This document shows, piece after piece, positions 50,456-59,148 of a DNA stretch of 64,000 bases. Source of the stretch: Pseudomonas viridiflava (GTDB lineage: Bacteria; Pseudomonadota; Gammaproteobacteria; Pseudomonadales; Pseudomonadaceae); assembly GCF_900602065.1 (NCBI RefSeq), contig NZ_UWFN01000350.1, positions 186,001 to 250,000 of the forward strand, in the 5' to 3' direction. A program made the translations under genes and the position numbers. The notes below the pieces were generated by a model. The model was not told where the DNA came from. It did not search any database and was given only the letters and a program-made list of their open reading frames with translations. Positions within the stretch are counted from its first letter, which is position 1, and every line of letters begins with the position of its first letter.

Positions 50456-53218
50456 ATGAGCCAAGCTCCCCTCGTCCTGGTGGACGGTTCTTCTTACCTG
50501 TACCGCGCTTTTCACGCGCTGCCGCCACTTGCCACGTCCAAAGGTTTGCCGACTGGAGCCGTGAAGGGCGTGCTGAATATGCTCAAAAGCCTGCGTCGGC
50601 AATATCCGGACAGCCCGTTTGCGGTGGTGTTCGACGCCAAGGGCGGCACGTTCCGTGACGATCTGTATGCCGAGTACAAAGCCAATCGCCCGAGCATGCC
50701 AGATGATTTGCGCGTGCAGATCGACCTGCTGCATGCCTGCGTAAAAGGCTTGGGCTACCCATTGCTGTGCGTGGACGGGGTCGAAGCCGATGACGTGATC
50801 GGCACCTTGGCGCGCAGTAGCGCGGCGGCGGACCGGCCGGTAATCATTTCCACCGGCGACAAGGACATGGCGCAGTTGGTGGATGGCCACATCACGCTGG
50901 TCAACACCATGACAGGCAGCGTCCAGGACGTGGCGGGCGTGAAAGAGAAGTTCGGCGTCGGCCCTGAGCACATCATCGATTACCTGGCGCTGATGGGCGA
51001 TAAGGTCGATAACATCCCAGGCGTGCCGGGCGTTGGCGAAAAGACTGCCGTAGGCCTGTTGGTCGGCGTGGGCGGCGGCCTGAAAGAGTTGTACGAAAAC
51101 CTCGAAATGGTCGCGACGCTGCCGATCCGTGGCGCGAAAACCCTGGCTGCCAAGCTCGAAGAGCACCGGGCGATGGCGTTCCTGTCGTACGAACTGGCGA
51201 CGATCAAGATCGATGTGCCACTGGATATCGAGCTGGATCAACTGCACTGCACCGAGCCTGATCGTGAAGCGCTGCTTGAGCTGTACGCCGAGTTGGAATT
51301 CAAAAGCTGGATTGAAGAGCTGCACCGCGACGCCAAGCGTGTCGGTCTGGAAATCGCCATCGAAGAAGCCCCGGCCCCGGCAGAGTCCCGCTACGAAACC
51401 ATCCTTGAGCAGAGCCAGCTCGACGTTTGGCTGAAGAAACTCAACGACGCGAAGCTGGTGGCGTTCGTGACCCAGAGCAATGGCCTGGACGCCCAGCGTG
51501 CGCAACTGGTGGGCTTGTCGTTTGCCGTGCAGACTCACGAAGCCGCTTACATCCCGCTGACTCACTCCTACATGGGCGTGCCGCAGCAACTGGACCGTGA
51601 TCACGTACTCAAGCAGCTCAAACCGCTGCTGGAAGACCCGAGCAAAATCAAAGTCGGTCAGCACGCCAAGTTTGATATCAATATCCTCGCTAACTGCGCC
51701 ATTGATGGCGATCAGAGTCAGGGCATTGAAGTTCAGGGGCTGCTGTACGACACCATGCTTGAATCCTATGTGCTGGATTCCACCGCAACCCGCCATGACC
51801 GCGAAAGCCTTGCGCTGAAATACTTGGGGCATGCCGCCGGGAATATCCAGGACATCGCTGGCAAAGGCGTGAAACAGCTGACGTTCGACCAGATTTCTCT
51901 GGAACTGGCCGCGCAGTACGCTGCTCAGGAAGCTGACATAACGCTGCGCTTGCACGAAGCGCTTCAAGCGAAGCTCGCTGCGATCCCAAGCCTGGCCCCG
52001 GTTCTCAATGACATCGAAATGCCATTGGTGCCGGTGCTGGCGGGTATCGAACGCCAGGGTGCGCTGGTGGACGCCAAGCTGCTCGGCATTCAAAGCGTTG
52101 AGCTGGGCGACAAGATGGTCGCTCTTGAGCGCGAGGCTTTCGAGATTGCCGGAGAAGAATTCAATCTGGGATCGCCGAAACAACTGGGCGTGATCCTGTA
52201 TGAAAAACTCGGCATGCCGATCCTGAGCAAAACTGCCAAAGGGCAGGCCTCGACTGCCGAAGCGGTGCTCGCTGAACTGGCCGAGCAAGGCTTCCCCCTG
52301 CCCAAGGTGTTGATGCAGTACCGCTCGATGAGCAAGCTCAAGAGCACGTACACCGATCGTCTGCCAGAACAGATCAATCCGCGCACCGGTCGCATTCACA
52401 CCTCCTACCATCAGGCGGTGGCGGTGACAGGTCGTTTGTCCTCAAGTGACCCGAATCTGCAGAACATCCCGATCCGTACCGCTGAAGGGCGTCGTATTCG
52501 TCAGGCGTTTGTCGCCCCCAAGGGCTACAAGCTGCTGGCAGCGGACTATTCGCAGATCGAACTGCGCATCATGGCCCATCTGGCCAAGGATGAAGGTCTG
52601 TTGCACGCCTTCCGTAATGACCTGGACGTGCACCGGGCAACGGCTGCGGAAGTCTTCGGCGTCGAGCTTGAAAACGTCACCACCGACATGCGTCGCAGCG
52701 CCAAGGCGATCAACTTCGGACTGATTTACGGCATGAGTGCTTTTGGTCTGGCCAAGCAGATCGGTGTGGATCGCAAACAGTCTCAGGCGTACGTGGACCG
52801 TTATTTCGCCCGCTACCCAGGCGTGCTCGATTACATGGAGCGCACCCGCACGCAGGCCGCTGAACAGGGCTTCGTGGAGACCATCTTTGGCCGTCGTCTG
52901 TATTTGCCGGACATCAACGCCAAGAACCAGGCCTTGCGCAAAGGCGCCGAGCGCATGGCGATTAACGCGCCGATGCAGGGCACGGCGGCAGACATCATCA
53001 AGAAAGCCATGGTGGCGGTAAATGGCTGGCTGGAGGAATCGAAGCTGGACGCCAGGGTCATCCTGCAGGTGCACGATGAACTGGTGCTTGAGGTTCGTGA
53101 AGACTTGGTTGAGCAGATCAGCGAGCAGATTCGTCCGTACATGAGCGGCGCAGCCCAGCTGGATGTGCCGCTGCTGGTGGAAGTCGGCGTGGGCAATAAC
53201 TGGGATGAGGCGCACTGA
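50456..53218 (+). CDS. polA: DNA polymerase I with degraded 3'-5' exonuclease motif
   Basis: Repair and Okazaki-fragment polymerase of 920 residues. Order of domains: 5'-3' nuclease (residues 1-290, LVLVDGSSYLYRAFHALPPL, STGDKDMAQLVD), 3'-5' exonuclease fold (about 320-500), polymerase (about 510-920; ADYSQIELRIMAHL, RRSAKAINFGLIYGMSAFGL, QVHDELVLEV). In the exonuclease fold, motif I reads AFVTQSNGLD, where E. coli has FDTETDSLD: both metal-binding acids are lost (V338, Q340). Motif II Asp (D407) is kept and motif III Asp is Glu (Y488, E492). Proofreading is probably absent. The start at 50456 fits the family. Confidence 0.95.
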   Translation: MSQAPLVLVDGSSYLYRAFHALPPLATSKGLPTGAVKGVLNMLKSLRRQYPDSPFAVVFDAKGGTFRDDLYAEYKANRPSMPDDLRVQIDLLHACVKGLGYPLLCVDGVEADDVIGTLARSSAAADRPVIISTGDKDMAQLVDGHITLVNTMTGSVQDVAGVKEKFGVGPEHIIDYLALMGDKVDNIPGVPGVGEKTAVGLLVGVGGGLKELYENLEMVATLPIRGAKTLAAKLEEHRAMAFLSYELATIKIDVPLDIELDQLHCTEPDREALLELYAELEFKSWIEELHRDAKRVGLEIAIEEAPAPAESRYETILEQSQLDVWLKKLNDAKLVAFVTQSNGLDAQRAQLVGLSFAVQTHEAAYIPLTHSYMGVPQQLDRDHVLKQLKPLLEDPSKIKVGQHAKFDINILANCAIDGDQSQGIEVQGLLYDTMLESYVLDSTATRHDRESLALKYLGHAAGNIQDIAGKGVKQLTFDQISLELAAQYAAQEADITLRLHEALQAKLAAIPSLAPVLNDIEMPLVPVLAGIERQGALVDAKLLGIQSVELGDKMVALEREAFEIAGEEFNLGSPKQLGVILYEKLGMPILSKTAKGQASTAEAVLAELAEQGFPLPKVLMQYRSMSKLKSTYTDRLPEQINPRTGRIHTSYHQAVAVTGRLSSSDPNLQNIPIRTAEGRRIRQAFVAPKGYKLLAADYSQIELRIMAHLAKDEGLLHAFRNDLDVHRATAAEVFGVELENVTTDMRRSAKAINFGLIYGMSAFGLAKQIGVDRKQSQAYVDRYFARYPGVLDYMERTRTQAAEQGFVETIFGRRLYLPDINAKNQALRKGAERMAINAPMQGTAADIIKKAMVAVNGWLEESKLDARVILQVHDELVLEVREDLVEQISEQIRPYMSGAAQLDVPLLVEVGVGNNWDEAH

Positions 53219-53237
53219 CCACGCAGTAAAACCGATT

Positions 53238-53334
53238 CCTGTGGGACCGAATTTATTCGGGAAGGCGGTATTTCAGACGATACAGAGGCTGCGGATGTAC
53301 TGGCCCCTTCGCGAATGAATTCGCCCCCACAGGG
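53238..53334. repeat. REP-type palindromic repeat, family R3
   Basis: Arms CCTGTGGGACCGAATTTATT and GCGAATGAATTCGCCCCCAC plus AGG. It lies just after polA and before the ErsA promoter. Confidence 0.8.
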
Positions 53335-53397
53335 GTAGCGCTCCAACTTGAGACGCCTTGATAAGGCTCTGGCCCACCGAGAATTTCCGCGCGGCAG

Positions 53398-53425
53398 GAA
53401 CTTACCCCTCGAAACACGAGTCAGA
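53398..53425 (+). promoter_or_regulatory. AlgU (sigma-22) promoter of ErsA
   Basis: GAACTT (53398-53403), 17 bp spacer, TCAGA (53421-53425): the envelope-stress sigma-22/RpoE-type consensus GAACTT-N16/17-TCTGA with one change. It points to the sRNA between polA and engB. Confidence 0.85.
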
Positions 53426-53430
53426 GAACT

Positions 53431-53560
53431 CGATTGGCCGTAAAGCCAGTCATGCTCCTAGTTGTGTTAAGTGTTGGCAGATATCCGGCTTCCCTCCCTG
53501 GAAGTCTGGAACTTGAACCCCGAACTTCCCCTCCCCCATATGAAGTCCGGGGTTTTTTTT
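53431..53560 (+). ncRNA. ersA: ErsA small regulatory RNA
   Basis: ErsA is an AlgU-dependent Hfq-binding sRNA known from P. aeruginosa, about 132 nt, encoded between polA and the engB/yihA gene, the position of Spot 42 in E. coli. Here the location, the sigma-22 promoter, the predicted length (about 130 nt) and the terminator all fit. C-rich single-stranded stretches (CTTCCCTCCCTGG and CCCCTCCCCC) could pair with ribosome-binding sites. The 5' end is estimated from the promoter. Confidence 0.85.
53517..53560 (+). terminator. ErsA terminator
   Basis: Hairpin CCCCGAACTTC ... GAAGTCCGGGG (one bulge pair) followed by eight T. The large loop contains the C-rich seed-like CCCTCCCCC. Confidence 0.88.
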
Positions 53561-53569
53561 GCCTGCGAT

Positions 53570-54205
53570 TTACTCGGCCGGTGCCTTGTCTTCCAGCTCC
53601 ATCCAGCCCGCCAGCACGGTATAGGCTTCTTCCAGCCCCATACGCTTTGGCGCAGAGAACAACTGGATAGTGACTGCGTCGCCCCAACCCTTGCGGATTT
53701 CCGACTGGACCTTGAGCAGCGTGTTCTTGGCCGCGCCGTAGGTCAGCTTGTCGGCCTTGGTCAGCAAAATATGCATGGGCATGTGGCTGGCAATCGACCA
53801 GTCCAGCATCAGGGTGTCGAAGTCGGTCATCGGGTGACGGATATCCATCATCAGAATCAGACCTTTCAGGCTTTCCCGGCTGCCCAGATAAGCTTCAAGG
53901 TGACGCTGCCAGTGCAGTTTCAGCGGGATGGGTACCTTGGCGTAGCCATAACCCGGCAGGTCGACCAGGCGCCGCTCATCGTCCAGTTTGAAGAAGTTCA
54001 GCAGTTGCGTACGACCCGGCGTCTTCGATGTGCGGGCCAGGCTGGCGTGCGTCAGGGTATTCAGCGCGCTCGACTTGCCTGCGTTGGAGCGCCCTGCGAA
54101 GGCCACTTCAAAGCCTTCGTCGTCCGGGCACTGGTCGACTTTGGCAGCGCTGAGCATGAAGGTTGCCTGTTGGCACAAGCCGAGAATGGGGTTCTTGAGT
54201 TGCAT
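53570..54205 (-). CDS. engB: Ribosome biogenesis GTPase EngB/YsxC
   Basis: TRAFAC GTPase of 211 residues needed for large-subunit assembly. G1 AFAGRSNAGKSSALNTL, G3 LVDLPGYGYAKV and G4 LLTKADKLT are all present. Convergent with polA/ErsA, a conserved arrangement. Confidence 0.96.
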   Translation of the reverse strand: MQLKNPILGLCQQATFMLSAAKVDQCPDDEGFEVAFAGRSNAGKSSALNTLTHASLARTSKTPGRTQLLNFFKLDDERRLVDLPGYGYAKVPIPLKLHWQRHLEAYLGSRESLKGLILMMDIRHPMTDFDTLMLDWSIASHMPMHILLTKADKLTYGAAKNTLLKVQSEIRKGWGDAVTIQLFSAPKRMGLEEAYTVLAGWMELEDKAPAE

Positions 54206-54557
54206 GTGATTTCCGGTAAGAGCGGTGCCTGCAAGGGGTGCGGCAAGAGGTGTCGTTTCCGTTTCAGTGAGGCCAGTATATAATTACCGCAGATTTTGTG
54301 TGTGCTTTGTCCCGGTCACGGGAAGCTACATCAGCCAAGCGAGAACTATAAGCGCATTAGAACGCAGTCCGCTTTTAACCTGAAAGGGTTGCTGAGTATG
54401 AAGGCTTTGGAGCCGCCTGTGTTCAGGAGTTCAAAGCGATGCCGTTGCGTGGATTGTGCAGGGACCGCAATAGCGGGGATTCGTGAACCTTCGTCCGTCT
54501 GGATGAGCGAGTCCACCTCTATATAACTATTCACCTTTAGCCGATTTGGATTTCCTG
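54206..54557. promoter_or_regulatory. Control region upstream of cytochrome c4 gene
   Basis: 352-bp divergent gap. TATAAT at 54279-54284 with a weak -35 (TTTCCG, spacing 17) would start a rightward RNA with a leader of about 265 nt before the cytochrome c4 gene. A 42-codon reading frame from an ATG at 54399 is present but matches nothing I know. No clear terminator in the leader. Confidence 0.5.
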
Positions 54558-55175
54558 ATGAACAAAATTTGCGTGAGTCTGCTGTTGATCCTGGGCATCT
54601 GCGGCATGGCTCAGGCGGCTGAGACCGTAGTCGGCGATGCGGCTGCCGGTCAGGCCAAAACCGCTGTGTGCGGCGCTTGTCATGGTCCTGACGGTAACAG
54701 CCTGGCGCCGAACTTCCCCAAACTGGCAGGCCAGGGCGAGCGCTATCTGCTCAAGCAACTCAATGAAATCAAGGACGGCAAACGCGTCGTGCTGGAGATG
54801 ACTGGCTTGCTGGCCAACCTCAATGAGCAGGATCTGAACGACATCGCTGCGTATTACGCCAGCCAGAAAGGTAGTGTCGGGGCCGCTGACGAGAAGCTTG
54901 TTGCTCGCGGTGAGGCTCTATTTCGAGGCGGGAAGCTGAATGAGGGCATGCCTGCCTGTACAGGCTGCCATTCTCCTAACGGTGTCGGTAACGCGGCTGC
55001 GGGTTTCCCGCACTTGGGCGGCCAGCATGCGGATTACATCAAGAAGCAGCTGGTAGCTTTCCGCGAAGGTGATCGCACCAATGACGGCGACACCATGGTC
55101 ATGCGCTCGATTGCGGCGAAGTTGAGCAACAAGGATATCGAGGCGCTGTCGCAGTACATTCAGGGACTGCATTAA
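54558..55175 (+). CDS. cc4: Cytochrome c4 (diheme)
   Basis: Periplasmic electron carrier of 205 residues with two c-type heme domains: AVCGACHGPDGNS and PACTGCHSPNGVG. The signal peptide is VSLLLILGICGMAQA. It passes electrons to terminal oxidases, possibly including the caa3 oxidase in this window. Start at 54558; an ATG at 54546 adds four residues. Confidence 0.95.
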   Translation: MNKICVSLLLILGICGMAQAAETVVGDAAAGQAKTAVCGACHGPDGNSLAPNFPKLAGQGERYLLKQLNEIKDGKRVVLEMTGLLANLNEQDLNDIAAYYASQKGSVGAADEKLVARGEALFRGGKLNEGMPACTGCHSPNGVGNAAAGFPHLGGQHADYIKKQLVAFREGDRTNDGDTMVMRSIAAKLSNKDIEALSQYIQGLH

Positions 55176-55195
55176 CAGGGTTGGCTGACGCTGAT

Positions 55196-55335
55196 CCTGT
55201 GGGAGCCGAGCTTGCTCGCGATAAACGATAACGCGGTATGTCTCCGGGCGCATCGCATGCATCGCCTGCAACGTCACCGCGCAACTCCAGACACACCCCG
55301 TTACCGTTCTTCGCGGGCAGGCCCGGCTCCAACAG
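55196..55335. repeat. Degenerate REP/REPIN repeat, family R1
   Basis: Left arm CCTGTGGGAGCCGAGCTTGC plus TCGCGATAAACGATAACG, the same inner sequence as in copies at 33293 and 34883. Right arm TTCTTCGCGGGCAGGCCCGG plus CTCC is diverged and the unit is longer than other copies. Confidence 0.7.
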
Positions 55336-55344
55336 CTTTTCAAC

Positions 55345-55376
55345 TTAAAAAGGGTAGCTTCGGCTACCCTTTTTTG
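55345..55376. terminator. Rho-independent terminator after cytochrome c4 gene
   Basis: Hairpin AAGGGTAG-CTTCGG-CTACCCTT with a stable UUCG-type loop and six T, preceded by A-run. It lies about 95 bp before dsbA. Confidence 0.92.
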
Positions 55377-55470
55377 TTCGTGCCAGCGTTACACTAGCGA
55401 ACTCGCGCCTTGCCGACCGGTCGAAGTCCGGTCGTTTGAAGGCGACTCATATCAGCCTCAGGAGTAAAGC

Positions 55471-56109
55471 ATGCGTAATCTGATCCTCAGCGCCGCACTG
55501 GTTGCCGCCAGTCTTTTCGGTGTTACGGCACAAGCTGCCGAACCAATCGAAGCCGGTAAACAGTACACCGAGCTGAGCAGCGCCGTTCCTGTTTCCGAGC
55601 CTGGCAAAATCGAAGTTGTGGAAATGTTCTGGTACGGCTGCCCGCACTGCTACGCTTTCGAGCCGACCATTAACCCGTGGGTTGAAAAGCTGCCCGCTGA
55701 CGTTCACTTCGTCCGCATCCCTGCCATGTTCGGCGGCCCTTGGGACGCACACGGCCAACTCTTCATCACCCTGGATATCCTGGGCGTAGAGCACAAGGTT
55801 CACGCAGCCGTGTTTGATGCTATCCAGAAGGGTGGCAAGCGTCTGACCGACAAGAATGACATGGCTGATTTCGTCGCCACTCAGGGCGTCGACAAGACCA
55901 AGTTCCTGGAAACTTTCGACTCGTTCGCTGTGAAGGGCAAGATCGCCCAGTACAAGGAACTGGCCAAGAAGTATGAAATCACTGGCGTACCGACCATGAT
56001 CGTCAACGGCAAATACCGTTTCGACCTGGGTTCTGCCGGTGGTCCAGAGCAAACCCTGCAAGTGGCTGATCAACTCATCGCCAAAGAGCGAGCGGCTGCA
56101 GCCAAGTAA
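55471..56109 (+). CDS. dsbA: Periplasmic disulfide oxidoreductase DsbA
   Basis: Thioredoxin-fold protein of 212 residues with signal peptide (LILSAALVAASLFGVTAQA). The active site is FWYGCPHCYAFEP (CPHC) and the cis-proline loop is EITGVPTMIVNG. It introduces disulfides into exported proteins. Upstream of the EEP-family gene on the same strand by 12 bp, so likely cotranscribed. Confidence 0.96.
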   Translation: MRNLILSAALVAASLFGVTAQAAEPIEAGKQYTELSSAVPVSEPGKIEVVEMFWYGCPHCYAFEPTINPWVEKLPADVHFVRIPAMFGGPWDAHGQLFITLDILGVEHKVHAAVFDAIQKGGKRLTDKNDMADFVATQGVDKTKFLETFDSFAVKGKIAQYKELAKKYEITGVPTMIVNGKYRFDLGSAGGPEQTLQVADQLIAKERAAAAK

Positions 56110-56121
56110 GCAGCGCCTGCC

Positions 56122-56994
56122 ATGCTGCGCAGGAAAGAGGTAAGAAGCGTTGGCCTGCATGATCCGCGGGTCAACGAACATCACCTGCAAGCAAGCGGTC
56201 TGCCAGCCGATGGCCGGCTTCGCTTGCTTAGCTTCAACATTCAGGTCGGCATCAGCACCGGCCGCTATGGCCATTACGTCACGCGCAGCTGGCAACATTT
56301 ACTGCCACACGTGGGACGAGCCGGCAATTTGCGCAAGATAGGTGACTTGCTGGGGGATTTCGATCTGGTTGCCTTGCAAGAGGCCGATGGCGGCAGCTTG
56401 CGTTCAGGCTACGTCAACCAGGTAGAACACCTCGCTCAGTTGGGTGCCTTCCCGTACTGGTATCAGCAACTCAATCGCAACCTTGGCCGTTTTGGTCAGC
56501 ACAGCAATGGTGTGCTGAGCCGCCTGCGGCCCTGGGCTATCGAGGATCATCCGCTGCCGGGGCCGAGTGGGCGCGGCGCGATTCTGCTTCGTTTTGGCGA
56601 GGGGGAGGATGCGCTGGTCGTGGTGATGATGCACCTGGCCCTTGGCGCACGCACCCGGACACGGCAACTGGCGTATATCCGCGAATTGATCGGTGGTTAT
56701 CGCCATCAGGTCCTGATGGGCGACATGAACACCCACGCCCTGGATCTGCTGGAAAACTCACCCCTGCGCGACCTGGGTTTGCTGGCTCCACAGGTCGAAG
56801 CCACCTTCCCAAGCTGGCGACCTCAACGTTGTCTTGATCATATTCTGCTCAGTCCTACACTCACTCTGGAGCGGGTTCAGGTATTGGCTCAGCCTATTTC
56901 CGATCACCTGCCTGTTGCAGTAGAGATCCGCCTGCCTGCTTCCTTAAGTGGCGACTCGCTGCCTGCCCTCAGTCATCCCGGGTCCCCTGCATGA
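56122..56994 (+). CDS. Endonuclease/exonuclease/phosphatase-family protein
   Basis: A 290-residue EEP-fold hydrolase. The motifs LRLLSFNIQVG, DLVALQEADGG, VLMGDMNTHA and the final ISDHLPVAVEI are those of metal-dependent phosphodiesterases. The target (nucleic acid or lipid) is unknown. No signal peptide seen. Its stop overlaps the start of the diguanylate cyclase gene (ATGA). Confidence 0.88.
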   Translation: MLRRKEVRSVGLHDPRVNEHHLQASGLPADGRLRLLSFNIQVGISTGRYGHYVTRSWQHLLPHVGRAGNLRKIGDLLGDFDLVALQEADGGSLRSGYVNQVEHLAQLGAFPYWYQQLNRNLGRFGQHSNGVLSRLRPWAIEDHPLPGPSGRGAILLRFGEGEDALVVVMMHLALGARTRTRQLAYIRELIGGYRHQVLMGDMNTHALDLLENSPLRDLGLLAPQVEATFPSWRPQRCLDHILLSPTLTLERVQVLAQPISDHLPVAVEIRLPASLSGDSLPALSHPGSPA

Positions 56995-59069
56995 GTGACG
57001 AAGCTGAACGCTGGCGAGAAAAGTACCTCAAAGGCATCGAACAACAAGACAAGCTTGAAAAACGCTGGAACGCCCGTCTCGACTTGCTGCGCCGGGGCCT
57101 GGTGCGCAGCAGTCTGGCGGCAGAAGGCTCGGACCGGGCTGTTGACCAATGTATGAAGGAAATGCGCGAAATCGTCCGTAAGGACGACATGGACGCAGGC
57201 CTTGCCGCACTGATTCCGAAGCTGGAAAAAGCCGTGCTGGACTCAGAGCAACGCCGCGAAGAGCGCGCTGCCCAAGTCAGCAGTGCATTGGTGTCGCTGG
57301 TGACGCAGTTGCAGTCCCTGCAACTGCCCAAGGACGTGCGCAAGCCACTCAAGCGTTTTGCCAAAGACCTTGAAGAGCGCGCCTCTCAGGCCCGGGAACT
57401 GCCTCTTCTGTTGGGCGAACTCAGCGGTCTGCAGGGGCAAGCGCTGACCGTTATAGAACGGCCCGAAGAGCCGCCCCGGCCAGGGTTGTTGCAGCGCTTG
57501 TTTGGTGGGCATGAAACAGGCGATTCAGCTGCTAAAGAAGCTGAAGCGCCTGCGGTTGTTGATGAGGCTGCGTCTGCGGCTAAAGCCGATCGCGTGCCCG
57601 ACGCAGCCGAGGCGGATGATTGGGACGGGCCTGCCGATACTCAACAGCAAGCAGGCGCAACCGATAATCCACCATTAGCCGCAGTGAAGGCTCCATTGGA
57701 GGCATCACCGCCTCCGTCTTCTGCTCCGCCACTGCAAGCCCCGCTGCCAGACGTGCAGGTCCCGGTGGCCCAGCCCGCCGCTGTTGCAGTGGCTGAGGTG
57801 GACGCTCAACCTGTTCCTGTTTCATCAGCGCCTGTCGAACCCAAGACCGCTTCCACGCCGGAAGCTCCACCGATTCAGGATCTGCTGACGCCCACCCCGG
57901 CGGTACCTTATGAGTATGTCCCGGAGCCAGTGGCTGCTGTCACCGACGAAGAAGAGGTGCCTGAGGATGCAGAGGGTGGCGGAGAAGATTCTGCCTATGC
58001 ATTACCCAGCTCTCCGGAGCCCAGTTACAGCTCGGTAGCGGCGCATATCGAAGACACACTGCTGGGACTTCTCAACGATCTGACACTCCCGGAGCATCAT
58101 CGCCCGCAGGCCGAGGCGATGCGTCAGCGTCTCGAACATGGTCTTAACTGGTACGAATTGCTGCCTATTCTCGACGATCTTGCGGTCTTGATGCTTGCTA
58201 TCACTGATAGCGGCCAACATGAGTTCGAGATTTATCTAAAGCAGCTCAATGAGCGTCTGGAGTCATTCCAGAGCAACCTCCAGGCCGCCAGCGAGGATTA
58301 CGTTGACCAGCAGACAGCCTCGCGAGAGCTGAACAATGAGTTGCGTCTTCAGGTGGATGGTTTGCAAAGCAGTGTCCAGGACGCTGCTGACTTGCCTAGC
58401 CTGAAGAAAATTCTGGAGAACCGGCTGGAAGGTCTGCTGGGGACTATGGATCAGCACCAGAAGACCCGTGATGAGCGTGAGCAGGATGTGGCCGCACGCC
58501 TGCAAAGCCTGGCCAGTCGAGTGGCGACCATGGAGCAGGAAGCGCTGGGTTTCAGGGCCAATCTGGAAGAGCAGCGGCAAAAGGCGTTGATTGATCCTTT
58601 GACTGGTTTACCCAACCGGGCAGCCTGGGAAGAGCGTCTTGGGCACGAGATGGCCGTGTGGCAAAAGAACAAAACCAGTCTGCTGGTCTGCATTCTGGAT
58701 CTTGATCACTTCAAACGTATCAACGACGGGTACGGGCATCTGGCCGGTGATCGGGTCCTGAAAATAGTCGCCAAGGTTCTGAAGAAACAGCTGCGCTCCA
58801 CCGATTTCATTGCCCGCTTTGGGGGGGAGGAGTTTGTAATTCTGCTGCCGGCCACTCAAGTGACGGCGGGTCTGGCTTTGCTGGAACAGTTACGGGTCGC
58901 TGTTGAGCAGTGCCCGTTCCATTTCAAAAGCGAGCCGGTAACGATCACCGTTTCCAGCGGCGTGACCGCGCTACGTCCCGGAGAGCGAAGTGATGTAGCG
59001 CTCAAGCGCGCCGATCAGGCCCTGTACCGTGCCAAGGAAAACGGTCGAAACCGGGTTGAGCAAGGCTGA
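56991..59069 (+). CDS. dgcH: GGDEF diguanylate cyclase (DgcH-like)
   Basis: Makes cyclic di-GMP. The 692-residue protein has an N-terminal helical region, a Pro/Ala-rich linker (about residues 180-330), a helical region and a C-terminal GGDEF domain. The active site is GGEEF at 611-615 and an RxxD inhibitory site (RSTD) sits five residues before it, so both catalysis and product inhibition should work. No membrane helix is seen, so it is likely cytosolic. As I recall, PA5487 (DgcH) holds this position in PAO1. Confidence 0.93.
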   Translation: MSDEAERWREKYLKGIEQQDKLEKRWNARLDLLRRGLVRSSLAAEGSDRAVDQCMKEMREIVRKDDMDAGLAALIPKLEKAVLDSEQRREERAAQVSSALVSLVTQLQSLQLPKDVRKPLKRFAKDLEERASQARELPLLLGELSGLQGQALTVIERPEEPPRPGLLQRLFGGHETGDSAAKEAEAPAVVDEAASAAKADRVPDAAEADDWDGPADTQQQAGATDNPPLAAVKAPLEASPPPSSAPPLQAPLPDVQVPVAQPAAVAVAEVDAQPVPVSSAPVEPKTASTPEAPPIQDLLTPTPAVPYEYVPEPVAAVTDEEEVPEDAEGGGEDSAYALPSSPEPSYSSVAAHIEDTLLGLLNDLTLPEHHRPQAEAMRQRLEHGLNWYELLPILDDLAVLMLAITDSGQHEFEIYLKQLNERLESFQSNLQAASEDYVDQQTASRELNNELRLQVDGLQSSVQDAADLPSLKKILENRLEGLLGTMDQHQKTRDEREQDVAARLQSLASRVATMEQEALGFRANLEEQRQKALIDPLTGLPNRAAWEERLGHEMAVWQKNKTSLLVCILDLDHFKRINDGYGHLAGDRVLKIVAKVLKKQLRSTDFIARFGGEEFVILLPATQVTAGLALLEQLRVAVEQCPFHFKSEPVTITVSSGVTALRPGERSDVALKRADQALYRAKENGRNRVEQG

Positions 59070-59148
59070 CCGAGGGCCTGATTGCCATGACCGATTTCCC
59101 GGCAGTGCGTTATGCTCCCTTCTTTACTGTCCATGTGTTCAGGTTTTC

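Noticed and set aside
50420..52411. 663-codon open frame antisense to polA
   Set aside because: Fully antisense to a conserved gene with unmistakable motifs; the translated sequence has no known domain and reflects codon bias.
53219..53600. Spot 42 sRNA
   Set aside because: The position matches, but the sigma-22 promoter and sequence type fit ErsA; Spot 42 is CRP-controlled and belongs to enteric bacteria.
54296..54526. Small cysteine-containing frame upstream of cytochrome c4
   Set aside because: Poor codon pattern, no family, and it covers the presumed promoter; kept only as a remark on the leader.
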